Below are positions 46,354 to 57,121 of a stretch of DNA of 64,000 nt, piece by piece; the stretch's first letter is position 1; the number at the start of each line of letters is the position of its first letter. Below the pieces are notes generated by a model. That model made no database searches, was not told the origin of the DNA, and saw only the letters and a program-made list of their open reading frames with translations. This DNA comes from Pogonophryne albipinna (lineage: Eukaryota; Chordata; Actinopteri; Perciformes; Artedidraconidae), in assembly GCA_028583405.1 (NCBI GenBank), contig JAPTMU010000274.1:186001-250000 (forward strand), given 5' to 3'. The position numbers and the translations under genes were made by a program.

Positions 46354-49025
46354 ATGGCTGGACGCCTGCTGTTTGTCATCCTCATGTGTAAGTTAAACCT
46401 CTTATTGATTTATTCATTATTAATGTAGGCTATTACAAACTTATGCACACAAGCAAATAACGCTTTTTACAATTGCTAAACCACAGGTCAATTGTTTGTT
46501 TTGGTGGTGGCTTAGTGAGCAAACAGTTCATAGAGCTTGAAAGCTTCAAAAAGCGATTTATATTTAATTAAATGTTTAAATGTTATATTTAATATGTGTC
46601 CTTGTTGCCTTTGTGGTTGCCCTGTGCCGGGGAGGAAAAAACACTGGCTCAAATGTTATGCTTTTAAAACTTTGTTGAAGTCATTCATTTGTTAACTTTA
46701 CATCTAGTTACCTTTCTCACTTGCTAATTCTTTTTTCAACAGATTCATTTCAAATGTCTCAAGCACAAGGTCAGTCTCTAATCAAATGTCTTTAATGTCC
46801 AGGTTTTTGGGTATTCATTTGACTAATCTTATAAACTATATTTTTATATCAACTTCTTTAAATAATTTTTTGCCATTAGGAATATTTTTATATCAATGTA
46901 ATTATTCAGTATTTTAAAGCATTTGATTTCATTGTCTTATTGCAGCTTTTGAGTGATATAATTGAACATATTTCCCGCACGATTTCCAGCTCCTCTTCCA
47001 CCGACACTGACAGTGAATCCTCCGGTGATCACAGTGACAGACTCAGTCACTCTGCACTGTCAGACTCCACCCTCTGTTTCTGTGTCTCAGTGTTATTTTC
47101 GCACTGTGAGAGGAAAACCTGCCAAAGTCTTCCCTTGTCGTCAGACTCTGACAGGAACTGAGCTGCTTCAGATGGCAGAGAGGAGTTCACCTGCTGAGGT
47201 TAACGTGACGTGTTTTTACCTTCACGTGTATCCATCTCCAGAAAGTGATGTCTCCTCCGTCATCATTCGAAGTGAGTTATCACTGTAGCTTTGGATATAC
47301 AGCTCTGGAAGAAATTAAGAGACCACTGCAGCATTATCAGTATCTCTGGCTTTACTATTCATAGGTACAGTATGTGTGTTGAGTGAAATGACATTTAAAT
47401 GTTATTCTATAAACTACTGACAACATTTCTAAGTGTTGGTATTCAACACACACTGGAATGGAAAGGCTGCCATGTAGAGATTGAGATATAAGAAACATTT
47501 GGAGGGGTTTCTTCATTTTTCCAGAGATGTACATTTTCATGTCTTCATACATTATGAGCACAAACATCAAAGTGTCTCTGGACATGGGGGTTGGGTCTTC
47601 AAAAGACGAAGAGAAAGAAAAGTTTGAAAAGGCAACTTATTCCATTGTTATCATTAGAACTACTGGTAATTAAGATTAATGCAGTTTCAGGTTATTTAAT
47701 CTTTGTATACTTTTCCAGCTCTTCGTCCCCCGACACTGACAGTGAATCCTCCGGTGATCACAGAGACAGACTCAGTCACTCTGCACTGTCAGACTCCACC
47801 CTCTGTTTCTGTGTCTCAGTGTAATTTCTACATTTTAAGTGGAGGAACTAGAGTCTTCTCTTGTCTGAAGACTCTGACAGGAACTGAGCTGCTGGAGATG
47901 TCACAGCAGAGTTCACCTGCTGAGGTTCAAATGATGTGTTTTTACACTTTAATGCTTGGAGGGATACATTATCCATCTCCACACAGTGACACCTCCTCCA
48001 TCACCGTACGCAGTGAGTGACTGATACCCCCACACTTACATTATCAAACGTTGATATAGTGTCAGCACAAGAAAAGTGTTGTGGTGTAATATATCATACA
48101 TGTTTTTGAGACATTTTTGATATACAAATACATATTTCGAAAAAATAGTAACACATGACCGAGCCTATAGGGACATGTGTTATAACCTCAGGTAGGACAT
48201 GTGAAGATTTAAAATAGAAATCCATATCACATTACAAAAGCACCTTATTTCTTATTTAGAAAGATAACATGTGTTTTATTCAGCAGGTTTGCCTGTTACC
48301 AGTGTTTCCACTCCTGTGACTCCTCTTACATCAGGTAACACCATTTTAGATAAGCTTGTCAGTGAAACCACGATCAGGTTATTCTTCTATTTTTCTCATT
48401 GTTGTCACTCTTTGCAAATAGTTGCCAAGTACATATCATGTGATATTCTCACTTTTCTCAACACTGAATATATCTATAAAAAGTAAATATTCTAAATCTC
48501 AGTTGATTCACATAGTGATGGTTGTTCATTGATTACCCAAATACTCTGTGAAGGATGTTTAGTTGCTGTATGTGTAATTAACCTTTCCTCTGTGAAGATT
48601 GTATTCCATATTGTTCAAGTAAAATAAAGCTATTATCCATTTATAATACAGCGATAATTGATTGTTGTTTCACCAGGTCGGACTGTTTACACGCCAAGTA
48701 TTAGTGAGAGTTCCTCCTCTTCTCCCCTCACACAAGTGAAACCAACATCAGGTGACATAATGATTCCATGTTTCATACTAACTCTAAAACATTTTTGTGA
48801 AAAAGCTATCAATCAGCACATAGAAAACAATATGCTGCATTATATTTTTAACCCTGACAAAAGACAATATATTCTGTGATTGTAATGTTTTTGTGCCTCT
48901 CAAGGAACACTCACTAGTGTGAATCCAGGACCTGATCAAGATATAACAGGTAGACTAAAGATTCTTATTGTTGCATAAAAATGCCAACATGAATTACATT
49001 GGATGTTTTAAAAATGTTCGGTCTG
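46354..49025 (+). pseudogene. Receptor-family gene E, truncated before the membrane exon
   Basis: The exons are 46354-46387, 46743-46769, 46990-47271, 47719-48012, 48287-48334, 48677-48751 and 48905-48949. They encode a signal peptide (MAGRLLFVILM), two four-cysteine Ig domains and three stalk exons, all in phase. From the first Ig exon onward it is nearly identical to gene D. At 49026-49029 the sequence switches, mid-intron, to the unrelated 7.5-kb unit. The fourth stalk, membrane and tail exons are missing, and no replacement membrane exon is visible downstream. It would give at best a secreted or aberrant product, so I treat it as a partial gene. Confidence 0.7.
46985..49025 (+). repeat. 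Block of gene E nearly identical to gene D (32968-35014)
   Basis: Over about 2 kb only a handful of differences are visible (for example atcacagtgac versus atcacagagac, and a short deletion near 48243). Introns are as similar as exons. Upstream of the first Ig exon the two genes differ clearly. Confidence 0.9.
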
Positions 49026-49141
49026 TTAAGAGAGGCCGTTGTTTTGCTTTCTGGAGTTTTCCTTTTCTTGTTCTATAGTTTTTTGTGCATGTAAACGGTC
49101 TGCAAGGGCTAAAATCCCTTTTTTTTTTTTCCTGTGTTCAG

Positions 49142-49320
49142 AGTGGTTGTGGAGAATCCCAAAGAGCTGCTGTTCACGCTCCAGAGGAAGTTCACCCAGA
49201 GCTCGAGTCAGGAGCCCACGGAGCCTTATATTAAGGAACATCAAGGAACATGTGCCGCTATGACCTGGACGACATGGACCTGCACTGGCTGCACGCCTCA
49301 AGGACAGCTGCAGCGCACGG
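49142..49320 (+). pseudogene. Jade-family pseudoexon, copy 1
   Basis: Between a good acceptor (gttcag) and donor (gtgagg) the exon reads VVVENPKELLF, QSSSQEPTEPYIKE and then, one frame over, CRYDLDDMDLHWLHA. These are signature segments of the JADE (PHF15/16/17) proteins, PHD-finger scaffolds of the HBO1 acetyltransferase complex. The internal frame change and lack of other exons mark it as a fragment. No preceding jade exon is present, because gene E sequence lies upstream. Confidence 0.65.
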
Positions 49321-49591
49321 GTGAGGAGAGAGTCTGCAGCTGCCTCCCTAAAGCTGTAGCAATCATTACATTTAGCCATAGGCGTAATTTATACTGGGGA
49401 CGCTGGGGACATGTCCCCACCACTTTTGGAAAGAGAAAGGTTTATTTGCACAAGATAACATGTACAATTTTGGGGACTGTTCACACCATCTCATTGTTTC
49501 TTTTGTTTTTGTTTTTTAATAGCTTTGCAGCAGCGTAGCATAGTTACTGCACTAATTGTAAAAAATAAGCGATTTATCGTGTTTTTTGTGC

Positions 49592-49883
49592 AAGGCAAGT
49601 TTATTTATATAGCACCTTTCAACACAAGGCAATGCAAGTGCTTTACAAAAACATAAACACGCTAATATAGAACAACACAGATATAAAATACATAAACAAA
49701 AGGTGCAGTGTAATATATGAATAGTTCAATTAAAAGCAACAGCAAAAAGAAAAATCTTCAGCCTGAATTTAAAAGTAGTAAGATTGCAGCGGGCCGGCAT
49801 GTTCAGGCAGTTTGTTCCAGATGTGGAATATAAAACTGAATGCTGCTTCTCCATGTTTAGTTCTGACTCTGGTGACAGAGTAG
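49592..49883 (-). mobile_element. 3' fragment of an L2/CR1-type LINE
   Basis: The minus strand reads ESELNMEKQHSVLYSTSGTN and NLTTFKFRLKIFLFAVAFN, the C-terminus of a fish LINE ORF2. It is followed by the common caaggcaagtttatttatat tail. No other part of the element is present. Confidence 0.6.
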
Positions 49884-50735
49884 TGCACCATACTTTAACA
49901 ACAATACACTTAAGTATAAAATAAAAGTACTTTTTTATTTCCATCCTATGCATCTTTATACTTTTCATCATCTCACAGGTAAATATTTTAATTGTTACTC
50001 AGTTACATTTTTCTGACAGCTTTAGTGACTTATTTTAAGATATACTGTACAATTTGTAGTAACCCTAACCCCTATCCATACCATAATTAGGTGATTTTAA
50101 ATGTGAGTTTTGATTAACTTGTTTAGTGTCCGTTAATGGGTTGAGAAATGTTCCTACTTCTCAAGATAAATAAAGAATTTGTTAGTGAAGACCTGACAGG
50201 GACGATCTTTTTGCAGGATTTTACCAACGTTTTGCAGATAATAATTATGCATTTTTACTGAAGTGAGGTTTTAAATGTTTGTGTCGTTGAATCAGCACAT
50301 CAGCTAAGGTATGTATCAGTGTTCTCTTGTTATTATACTCTGAGGTGAGTGACACCATGTTTCTGTCAAGAAAATTACATTTTCTGCTCTTCACCTCAAC
50401 ATTTGGAGTAGTAAAGTCCCCTTTGACCAGCTTGTATGAAATGAACAGATTAGAAATATATATATAATGGAATTGAACGTGTACCGTGAGACAAATATAA
50501 AAACACAATTTTCCATTTCGTACCATGGGTTGTTTTATTTATGAAAGTGTTGATTAAACATACAATACATAGAAGTACTTTAGAAACGAACATGTGATAC
50601 AGTTAAGAATGTATACTGTATATGTTTACACATGTGAGGCACACACGTAAACAAATTAAATTTGATTTTGTATTTTATTTTTAAATCAAGTCTTTCTAAT
50701 CCTAATTTTAATCCTAATTGTATTATGGAGTTTGG
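49884..50735. other. Unassigned AT-rich stretch
   Basis: No gene or repeat structure is recognised. It is retained in copy 2 (about 57757-58610). Confidence 0.3.
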
Positions 50736-50739
50736 GGTG

Positions 50740-50945
50740 AAGTGAGGGGGGAGGAAGGAGGTGAGGTAAATAACAATCATAATACATTATAGGAGGAGTG
50801 AGGTGAGGGAGGGAGAGGGGGGAGGAAGGAGGTGAGGTAAATAACAATAATAATACATTATAGGGGGAGTGAGGTGAGGGAGGGAGAGGGGGAGGAAGGA
50901 GGTGAGGTAAATAACAATAATAATACATTATAGGAGGTGAGGGGA
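50740..50945. repeat. Purine-rich minisatellite, about 70-bp unit, three copies
   Basis: The unit contains ggaggaaggaggtgaggtaa followed by aataatacattatagg. Copy 2 has the same array at about 58612-58815. Confidence 0.9.
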
Positions 50946-51005
50946 AATGGAGGAGGGAAGTAGGCGCTGGAGGGAGGGAGTTACTGTTGTCCAGCAGGAG
51001 CTGAA

Positions 51006-52781
51006 TCACCAGCAGCCTTTTCCGTCTGAGGAGGAGTTTCTCGCCTCAGGTTCCCCCCTCTTTGATTTGTTCCTCATCTCCTTCTCTTGCATCTTGCTAA
51101 ACATTTTCTGCAAGACGACGTCTCTATCCTCAGTCTCCCTCCTGCGAGAGAAGAAACCTCTCATCTTCTGCTTCATGTGAAGACAGAGGTCTTCCAGAAG
51201 TTTCTTTTCCTCCTCCATCTTTTTCTCAGTCGTTGCCCAAGTCAGACTTTTCTGAGACAGCTTGTCCCTCTGCTCCTCTACCTGTTTCAGTTGTGTCTCC
51301 GTCAAATTAACCTTGGTCTCCCAGCTGTGGTGTTTCTGGGCCAGGTCTTTGGAGAACATGTCCTTATGCTCATTCATTTCCTCCTCCAACTGTCTGACTT
51401 TTGTCTCCAACAGTTTGACTTTCGTCTCCCTGCTCTGGTGTTTCTTGGCCAGGTCGTCCTTCTCCTGAGTCACCTCGTTTAATTTGGTCTCCACCAAATT
51501 AACCTTGTTTTTCCTGATCTCTTGGTTCTGGGCCAGGTCTTTGGAGAACATCTCCTTCTGCTCATCCAAATCGTTCTTCAACTGCTTGACTTGCCTCTCC
51601 TTCAGTTTGGCATCTAACTCCCAGCTCTGGTTCTTCTTGGCCGAGACCTTTTTCTCATCCTCAACCATTTTTAACTTTGCCTGAACCTCTTTCAAATCGC
51701 TCTCCCTGCTCTGGTGTTTTTGAGCCAGGTCGTCCTTCTCCTGAATCACCTCCTTTAATTTGGTCTCTACCAAATTAACCTTGGTTACCCAGCTCTCTTG
51801 GTTCTGGGCCAGGTCTTTGGAGAACATCTCCTCATGCTCTCTCATCTCGTCTTTCAGCTGTTTGACATCAGTCTCCCGGCTCAGGTTTTTCTCGGCCAGG
51901 TGATCTTTCTCCTTCTCCATGTGCTTTAATTTAGCCTCCACCTGTTTGAACTCAGTCTCCCGGCTCTGGTTTTCCTTGGCCAGGTCGTTCTTTTCCTGAG
52001 TCACCTCTTTTATTGTTGTCTCCATCTGTTGCTTCTCACTCTCCCAGGTGTGATTTTTTTCGTTCAGATTCTTGGTGAACTTTTCCTCACACTGAAGGAG
52101 TTCTTCCTCTCTTCTCTGCAGCAGGTTTAAGGTCACCAGGTTGGCCTTGTCGTTCTGGTCTGAGAGCTTCTGTTGCTGTGCCTCATACCATGCCACCTTC
52201 TCGTCCAGCTGCTGCTTGTGTTGACGCTCCGCAGCTTCCATCTTCTCCTTCAGAGCGATGTTTTTATCCTCCAAGACTGTCACACAGCCGAAGAGTTCAT
52301 CCCCTTTTCTCATCAGCAGTTGTATGGTCTCTGCGTCCAACTGCAGAGGACCATCATTGTTCTGGCTGTCAGTTGTCACCTGGTCGCTCTGGTCGGAGAG
52401 CTCTCTTTTCTCTGCCTCATACCTTGCAACAATTTGGTCCAGCTGCTGCTTGTGTTGGCTTTCTGCAGCTTTTATTTTCTCATACAGACGAGAGATTAGT
52501 GCCTCACGCGCTTTGATGGTGTCAAATTGCCTTTTATGCTCTTGGTGAAACCCTGAGTCCCTGTAACTCAGGAGCTCCTCAAGACGTTTGACCCTGTCTT
52601 TTTCTATGCGCATGCTGTGGAAGAATCTCACCCTCTCCTCCTCAAAGGCACTGTGAGCCTCATTAAGGCTGTGTATCTGGCCATTTCTGCAGTGGGACTG
52701 CCTGTAAGCTCGATCAGCTTCAGCTGCATGGTTAAATGGTCTGGGGTTTCCCTTGTTGTTCTGGGTGCTTCTTCTATCCAT
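51006..52781 (-). CDS. Single-exon coiled-coil protein of unknown function
   Basis: An uninterrupted 591-residue ORF runs from MDRRSTQNN at 52781 to KGCW at 51009. The frame is open a further 36 codons upstream, but that stretch looks like 5' UTR. Almost the whole protein is heptad-rich, Glu/Lys/Gln-rich coiled coil. The phrase MFSKDLAQ recurs three times (about residues 320, 412 and 477), each followed by a KVNL.ET.LK..and EKDDLA-type block, so the coil grew by internal duplication. The C-terminal end is basic (MRGFFSRRRETEDRD, KEMRNKSKRGEPEARN). No membrane segment or enzyme motif is seen. I do not recognise the family; it resembles generic golgin/trichohyalin-type coils. Lack of introns could mean retrocopy origin. 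It runs opposite to the receptors. Confidence 0.65.
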   Translation of the reverse strand: MDRRSTQNNKGNPRPFNHAAEADRAYRQSHCRNGQIHSLNEAHSAFEEERVRFFHSMRIEKDRVKRLEELLSYRDSGFHQEHKRQFDTIKAREALISRLYEKIKAAESQHKQQLDQIVARYEAEKRELSDQSDQVTTDSQNNDGPLQLDAETIQLLMRKGDELFGCVTVLEDKNIALKEKMEAAERQHKQQLDEKVAWYEAQQQKLSDQNDKANLVTLNLLQRREEELLQCEEKFTKNLNEKNHTWESEKQQMETTIKEVTQEKNDLAKENQSRETEFKQVEAKLKHMEKEKDHLAEKNLSRETDVKQLKDEMREHEEMFSKDLAQNQESWVTKVNLVETKLKEVIQEKDDLAQKHQSRESDLKEVQAKLKMVEDEKKVSAKKNQSWELDAKLKERQVKQLKNDLDEQKEMFSKDLAQNQEIRKNKVNLVETKLNEVTQEKDDLAKKHQSRETKVKLLETKVRQLEEEMNEHKDMFSKDLAQKHHSWETKVNLTETQLKQVEEQRDKLSQKSLTWATTEKKMEEEKKLLEDLCLHMKQKMRGFFSRRRETEDRDVVLQKMFSKMQEKEMRNKSKRGEPEARNSSSDGKGCW

Positions 52782-53222
52782 GGCACAGTCTGTAGACTTG
52801 TGTTGTGCGTAGGTAAAATAATCTATTTTTCTTTGGAAGAAGTGTTCTGTCTGGAAGACGGTAAAGGTTGTCTGAATGCGTCTTACCACTTACCGCTGGA
52901 GTGAAGAATGAATTCAGATGAGAGTCCTTGCTATCTGCCTTCCCTATCCAGTGACATCATCAATGGCCTTGATGAGAGTTCCGTCATAGGAGATCAAGGC
53001 AAACTATGATGTCATCGCTCTAGTATGTGAGGATGTCATTCCAGATATGTCATACGTGATGTCACTGAAATAGTTTGGTTGTATGGTGTTGCCATGGAAA
53101 CACAAACTCGCCATAAAATACAATGTTGTCACAAGTCAAAAGTACATAGACACCAAATGTCACATGATAGTTAACGTTCCGGCCCTGAACAGCTCTACGT
53201 CAAATCTGATCATCTCATAGTA

Positions 53223-53958
53223 CAGTGGTTCCCAACCTTTTTTCCCAAGAGCCCCCCCAAATGACTCCTGTTGGAAGTTGCGCCCGCCCCCACACACAAG
53301 GGGGGGCGCAACAGCGGTTATTCAAGTTTAAAAGTCTCAAAAATGCTACAACTACTGTCACAAACTGGATGAATGTGGAGTATTTTTTTAAAGGAGGATT
53401 AAAGCGTAATTAAGGAGCACTATTTGAGTGACTTTGATGGTTATTGGACTCAGGATTAATTCATTGGATGCCCGTTGTATGAAGAAATTAAAGGACAGCG
53501 CAAGTGGAAACAATTCACAAGGGGATTAAACTGTTTAAAACACATGGTCAAAGTAAACCGGATTTTGCCGATGTGTTTATGTGGATTCAAAAGTCGTAAA
53601 TAATCTACAAAATGGAGGAGACCAATCTGATCGGAGCAACTGTGACAAATAATCCAACTGAAACCGGCATGGACAATGACTATGTTTTAAAAATGCGCTT
53701 ATCCAGAAAAGCCTGGTTTGGACACTTTACGGGCAGAAGAAACATTTCTATTAAAAAAAGAATTATGCATTTCTGTCTTGTTATGCCTATAATAGCTACT
53801 AACTTGAAGTAAAAAAAAAAGAAAAAATGTAAAAAAAAAAGAAAAAAATTAAAGTCTAAATATGATATTTGGCTTCAAATCATCTGAGGCCTGGCGCCCC
53901 CCCTGCGACCTTTGGCGCCCCCCCAAGGGGGGCGCGCCCCCCAGGTTGGGAACCACTG
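53223..53958. mobile_element. hAT MITE, copy 1
   Basis: The ends cagtggttcccaacct and aggttgggaaccactg are flanked by tcatagta (53215-53222) and tcatagaa (53959-53966), an 8-bp target duplication with one mismatch. Subterminal gggggcgc blocks are typical of this fish family. The copy in the second unit is at 61081-61816. Confidence 0.9.
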
Positions 53959-54129
53959 TCATAGAAGACCCATTAATTGCTGCTTACTGCCTTAATTATT
54001 ATTCTTATTTTAAATATAATACATACAAATACTTTAGGAAGATAGATCTTATAGAGACATATAAAACTCAATTGGTAGTTATTGTAAGCAAGCAATATGT
54101 AACCCATATTTTAAGTTATTATGTAAACG

Positions 54130-54803
54130 CAACGCTGGTTCTGGTCCAGGCTCTCGTCATTCACGCCTAGACTACTGCAACTCCCTCCTGGCTGGTCTAC
54201 CTGCATGTGCCATCCGACCTCTGCAGCTCATCCAGAATGCAGCGGCTCGTCTGGTCTTCAACCTTCCAAACATTTTCCCACTACCACGCCGCTCCTCCGC
54301 TCACTTCACTGGCTTCCAGTAATTGCTAGAATCCACTTCAAAACAATGGTACTTGCGTACCATGCTGCGAATGGATCTGGCCCTTCCTACATCCAGGACA
54401 TGGTTAAACTGTACACCCCAGTGCGTGCACTTCTCTCTGCATCAGCCAAACGGCTCGCTGCACCCGCACTGCGAGGGGGACCCAAGTTCCCATCAGCAAA
54501 AACACGTGGGTTTGCTATCCTTGCTCCAAAATGGTGGAATGAGCTCCCCATTGAAATCAGGACAGCAGATAGCTTACACATCTTCTGGCGCAGACTGAAT
54601 ACTCATCTCTTTCGCCTCCACTTCAAGCGATAGAGGGTGTCGTTTTTTCTCATACTGATATTCTGAACAATCTGTGCTGTTGTATTTGCTGTAAAGTGTC
54701 TCTACTGTAGGCTATTTTTATTATATGTACAGCGCTTTGGCTCGACCAAAAATCATTTATAAATGTGCTATATAAATAAAACTTGATTTGATTTGATTTG
54801 ATA
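54130..54803 (+). mobile_element. 5'-truncated L2-type LINE, copy 1
   Basis: The plus strand encodes the ORF2 C-terminus ([60 protein letters not shown], stop at 54631-54633). It is followed by the L2 3' UTR and a terminal tgatttgatttgat repeat. One early frameshift near 54265 is visible. Copy 2 lies at about 61990-62661. Confidence 0.8.
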
Positions 54804-55020
54804 TAATTACTAACAAAGAATTGCTAACAAAGCACTTATATACTAATAAAGGGACTGGCTTATCTAAAGCCAGTTGAGTAGCACTTGAAATGTTTGGCTC
54901 TATGAAACCTGATGTACTTATATGATTCTGTTTTCATCAAGGTTGTATCTTCCTGGTCGAATGTACTTATTGTAAGTCGCTTTGGATAAAAGCGTCAGCT
55001 AAATGCAATGTAATGTAATG
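54804..55020. repeat. Dispersed fish repeat, copy 1
   Basis: Same family as 30872-31180, in opposite orientation (attgtaagtcgctttggata, agcgtcagctaaatgcaatg). Copy 2 is at about 62662-62880. Confidence 0.6.
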
Positions 55021-55079
55021 TATCATGATATGCATTAAAAATCTTGAACAGATTCTCCATAGTCCACATTTCTTGCATC

Positions 55080-56115
55080 TATCCATGTTTACAGTTTTTC
55101 TCGATTGCTAACACACGTTTTTTAAATTGCTCAGTTTCTCAGAACACTAAACACAATTCACAAAACCACACACCCAAAGTGCAAAACACCTAAATTTCTC
55201 CTGCTAAGTGAAGAACTGCACTCAAAACTACATAAACACTTAACAAATGCAAACGTTTGCACCAAATATAACACACTTCATTCATAATACTAGATTGTTT
55301 GACCACCCAACTACACACTGCTGAGCATAATCTAAAGCACGTTCATCTTTTATGGGCTATGCTCTGTACATAGAGGTTTCTGCAGAGAAAGATTGCTTGA
55401 GTATACAGAAATACAGTAAATGAAGAAATACAAATGAGTTGTTGAAAAAAATCATATTTTATTCAAAAATAACATTGTGCAACATGCATCCCAGCACATA
55501 GTTACTATGCTTCGGATCTCTCTAAGTGTGATGGCATTGTTTTCCAAAACCCAGTTTGTAACTGCTGCTTCCTGTGCCTCATTGAAAATCCTTATCCTTC
55601 CACCTCTTTGTTTCTGAGTCCTTCAGATAAACAACAAATAGTGGTTGGTCAGTGTCTGTGTTGCATAAAAGTAAGTTTACCACAGTACATTGTGCAGGAT
55701 TGTTGTACAGTTATAGTATGCAACATGCCAACAATTCAATTACAGTAATGAAGTAAATATGTTTCACACAACATATATAAGCACTGATATATCATGAATT
55801 ATGCAGAGCTAAAAACTGGTAACTAACCTGTTTTGGGTTAAGTGTCCGAATTACAGAGTAACCGGCTTAGATTAGGCTGAACCCTCTGTCCAGCCTCTCT
55901 CATCGTCAAACCATGGTTGATAACATTTCATTTAATTAGAGAGTATTCTTCGTTGTCCACGTCCTCTCCCTCCAGCTCTACCTCTACCTCTCATTCTTCC
56001 CCCTCTCACTCTCACCCACCTCTTCCTCCTCTCACTCTCAGCCCAGCTCTTCCTCTTGCAACGTTCTTCCATTGTTACTAAGAAAGTACTCACCTGTGTT
56101 TTTTTTTTTTTTCGT
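55080..56115 (-). pseudogene. IS630/mariner-like transposase relic, copy 1
   Basis: On the minus strand an Arg/Gly-rich N-terminus (RVRGGRMRGRGRAGGRGRGQ, from about 56073) is followed by broken frames. After a gap comes GGRIRIFNEAQEAAVTNWVL and NNAITLREIR at about 55610-55510, the helix-turn-helix region of fish IS630/mariner-type transposases. A likely terminus, tacagtttttctcgattg, lies at about 55090. No catalytic DDE core is present. Copy 2 lies at about 62950-63980. Confidence 0.6.
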
Positions 56116-56372
56116 GCTAACATCCTGATTGATGAGCCAACAATTATGCTATCAGGTGTTTGCTATCATATTCCTAAAACAGTGTGTCCTGATGCTCCTC
56201 TCTAGGTGATAATACATCCTGTCATGTACACAGCTACGTAGGGCCTTTGTTATCATGTGCTACTCTGATATTGGAAGAGTACATTCAGTATTTTCCCAAC
56301 AGAAGTCAATAAACACAAGACTGAATAAACATGTATTTCTAATGTCTGATTGTGGTCCTCTCCCCCCCTCAG
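56116..56372. other. Unassigned stretch at the end of unit copy 1
   Basis: Nothing coding is recognised. It ends at the acceptor of the next jade pseudoexon. Confidence 0.3.
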
Positions 56373-56851
56373 GTGTTCAGAAAATACCTGATCAGCGCCA
56401 TGAAGCTGCCCGACTCGCACCACGTCTGACGTCTCAGTGGTGCGAGTCGGGCAGTGGGAGAAGGGGGTGCGTGCTGGCCACCCCCGACACCACCCCTCAG
56501 CCCTCCGTTAGGTAGCTCTGTCTGAACGCAACATTGACTGACATCAGTGGAAATGCTTAAGAGAGGCCGTTGTTTTGCTTTCTGGAGTTTTCCTTTTCTT
56601 GTTCTATAGTTTTTTGTGCATGTAAACGGTCTGCAAGGGCTAAAATCCCTTTTTTTTTTTTCCTGTGTTCAGAGTGGTTGTGGAGAATCCCAAAGAGCTG
56701 CTGTTCACGCTCCAGAGGAAGTTCACCCAGAGCTCGAGTCAGGAGCCCACGGAGCCTTATATTAAGGAACATCAAGGAACATGTGCCGCTATGACCTGGA
56801 CGACATGGACCTGCACTGGCTGCACGCCTCAAGGACAGCTGCAGCGCACGG
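56373..56851 (+). pseudogene. Two consecutive jade-family pseudoexons spanning the duplication junction
   Basis: Exon 56373-56511 (acceptor ccctcag) reads VFRKYLISAMKLPDSHH and, after a disruption, WEKG; it ends near PQPSVR. Exon 56673-56851 continues VVVENPKELLF...SSSQEPTEP, as in copy 1. In JADE proteins these segments are contiguous in this order, so the pair looks like a genuine exon-intron-exon fragment. The first exon carries a palindromic replacement (56406-56454) and the second a frame change, so this is not functional. Confidence 0.65.
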
Positions 56852-57121
56852 GTGAGGAGAGAGTCTGCAGCTGCCTCCCTAAAGCTGTAGCAATCATTAC
56901 ATTTAGCCATAGGCGTAATTTATACTGGGGACGCTGGGGACATGTCCCCACCACTTTGGAAAGAGAAAGGTTTATTTGCACAAGATAACATGTACAATTT
57001 TGGGGACTGTTCACACCATCTCATTGTTTCTTTTGTTTTTGTTTTTTAATAGCTTTGCAGCAGCGTAGCATAGTTACTGCACTAATTGTAAAAAATAAGC
57101 GATTTATCGTGTTTTTTTGTG

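Larger units (their letters stand above)
49026..56556. repeat. 7.5-kb tandem duplication, copy 1
   Basis: The unit starts at ttaagagaggccgttg and repeats at 56557. The order of contents is kept: jade pseudoexon, LINE fragment, minisatellite, coiled-coil ORF, hAT, L2 fragment, dispersed repeat and transposase relic. It joins gene E with a 4-bp ttaa microhomology. Confidence 0.93.

Noticed and set aside
50686..51009. Proline-rich minus-strand ORF (PPLPPSPHSPYNV repeats)
   Set aside because: It is the translation of the purine-rich minisatellite and is repeated in copy 2 only because the DNA is.
51087..52548. Several plus-strand ORFs of 66-131 codons antisense to the coiled-coil gene
   Set aside because: They are Leu/Ser/Phe-rich shadows of Glu/Lys codons on the opposite strand, with no independent support.
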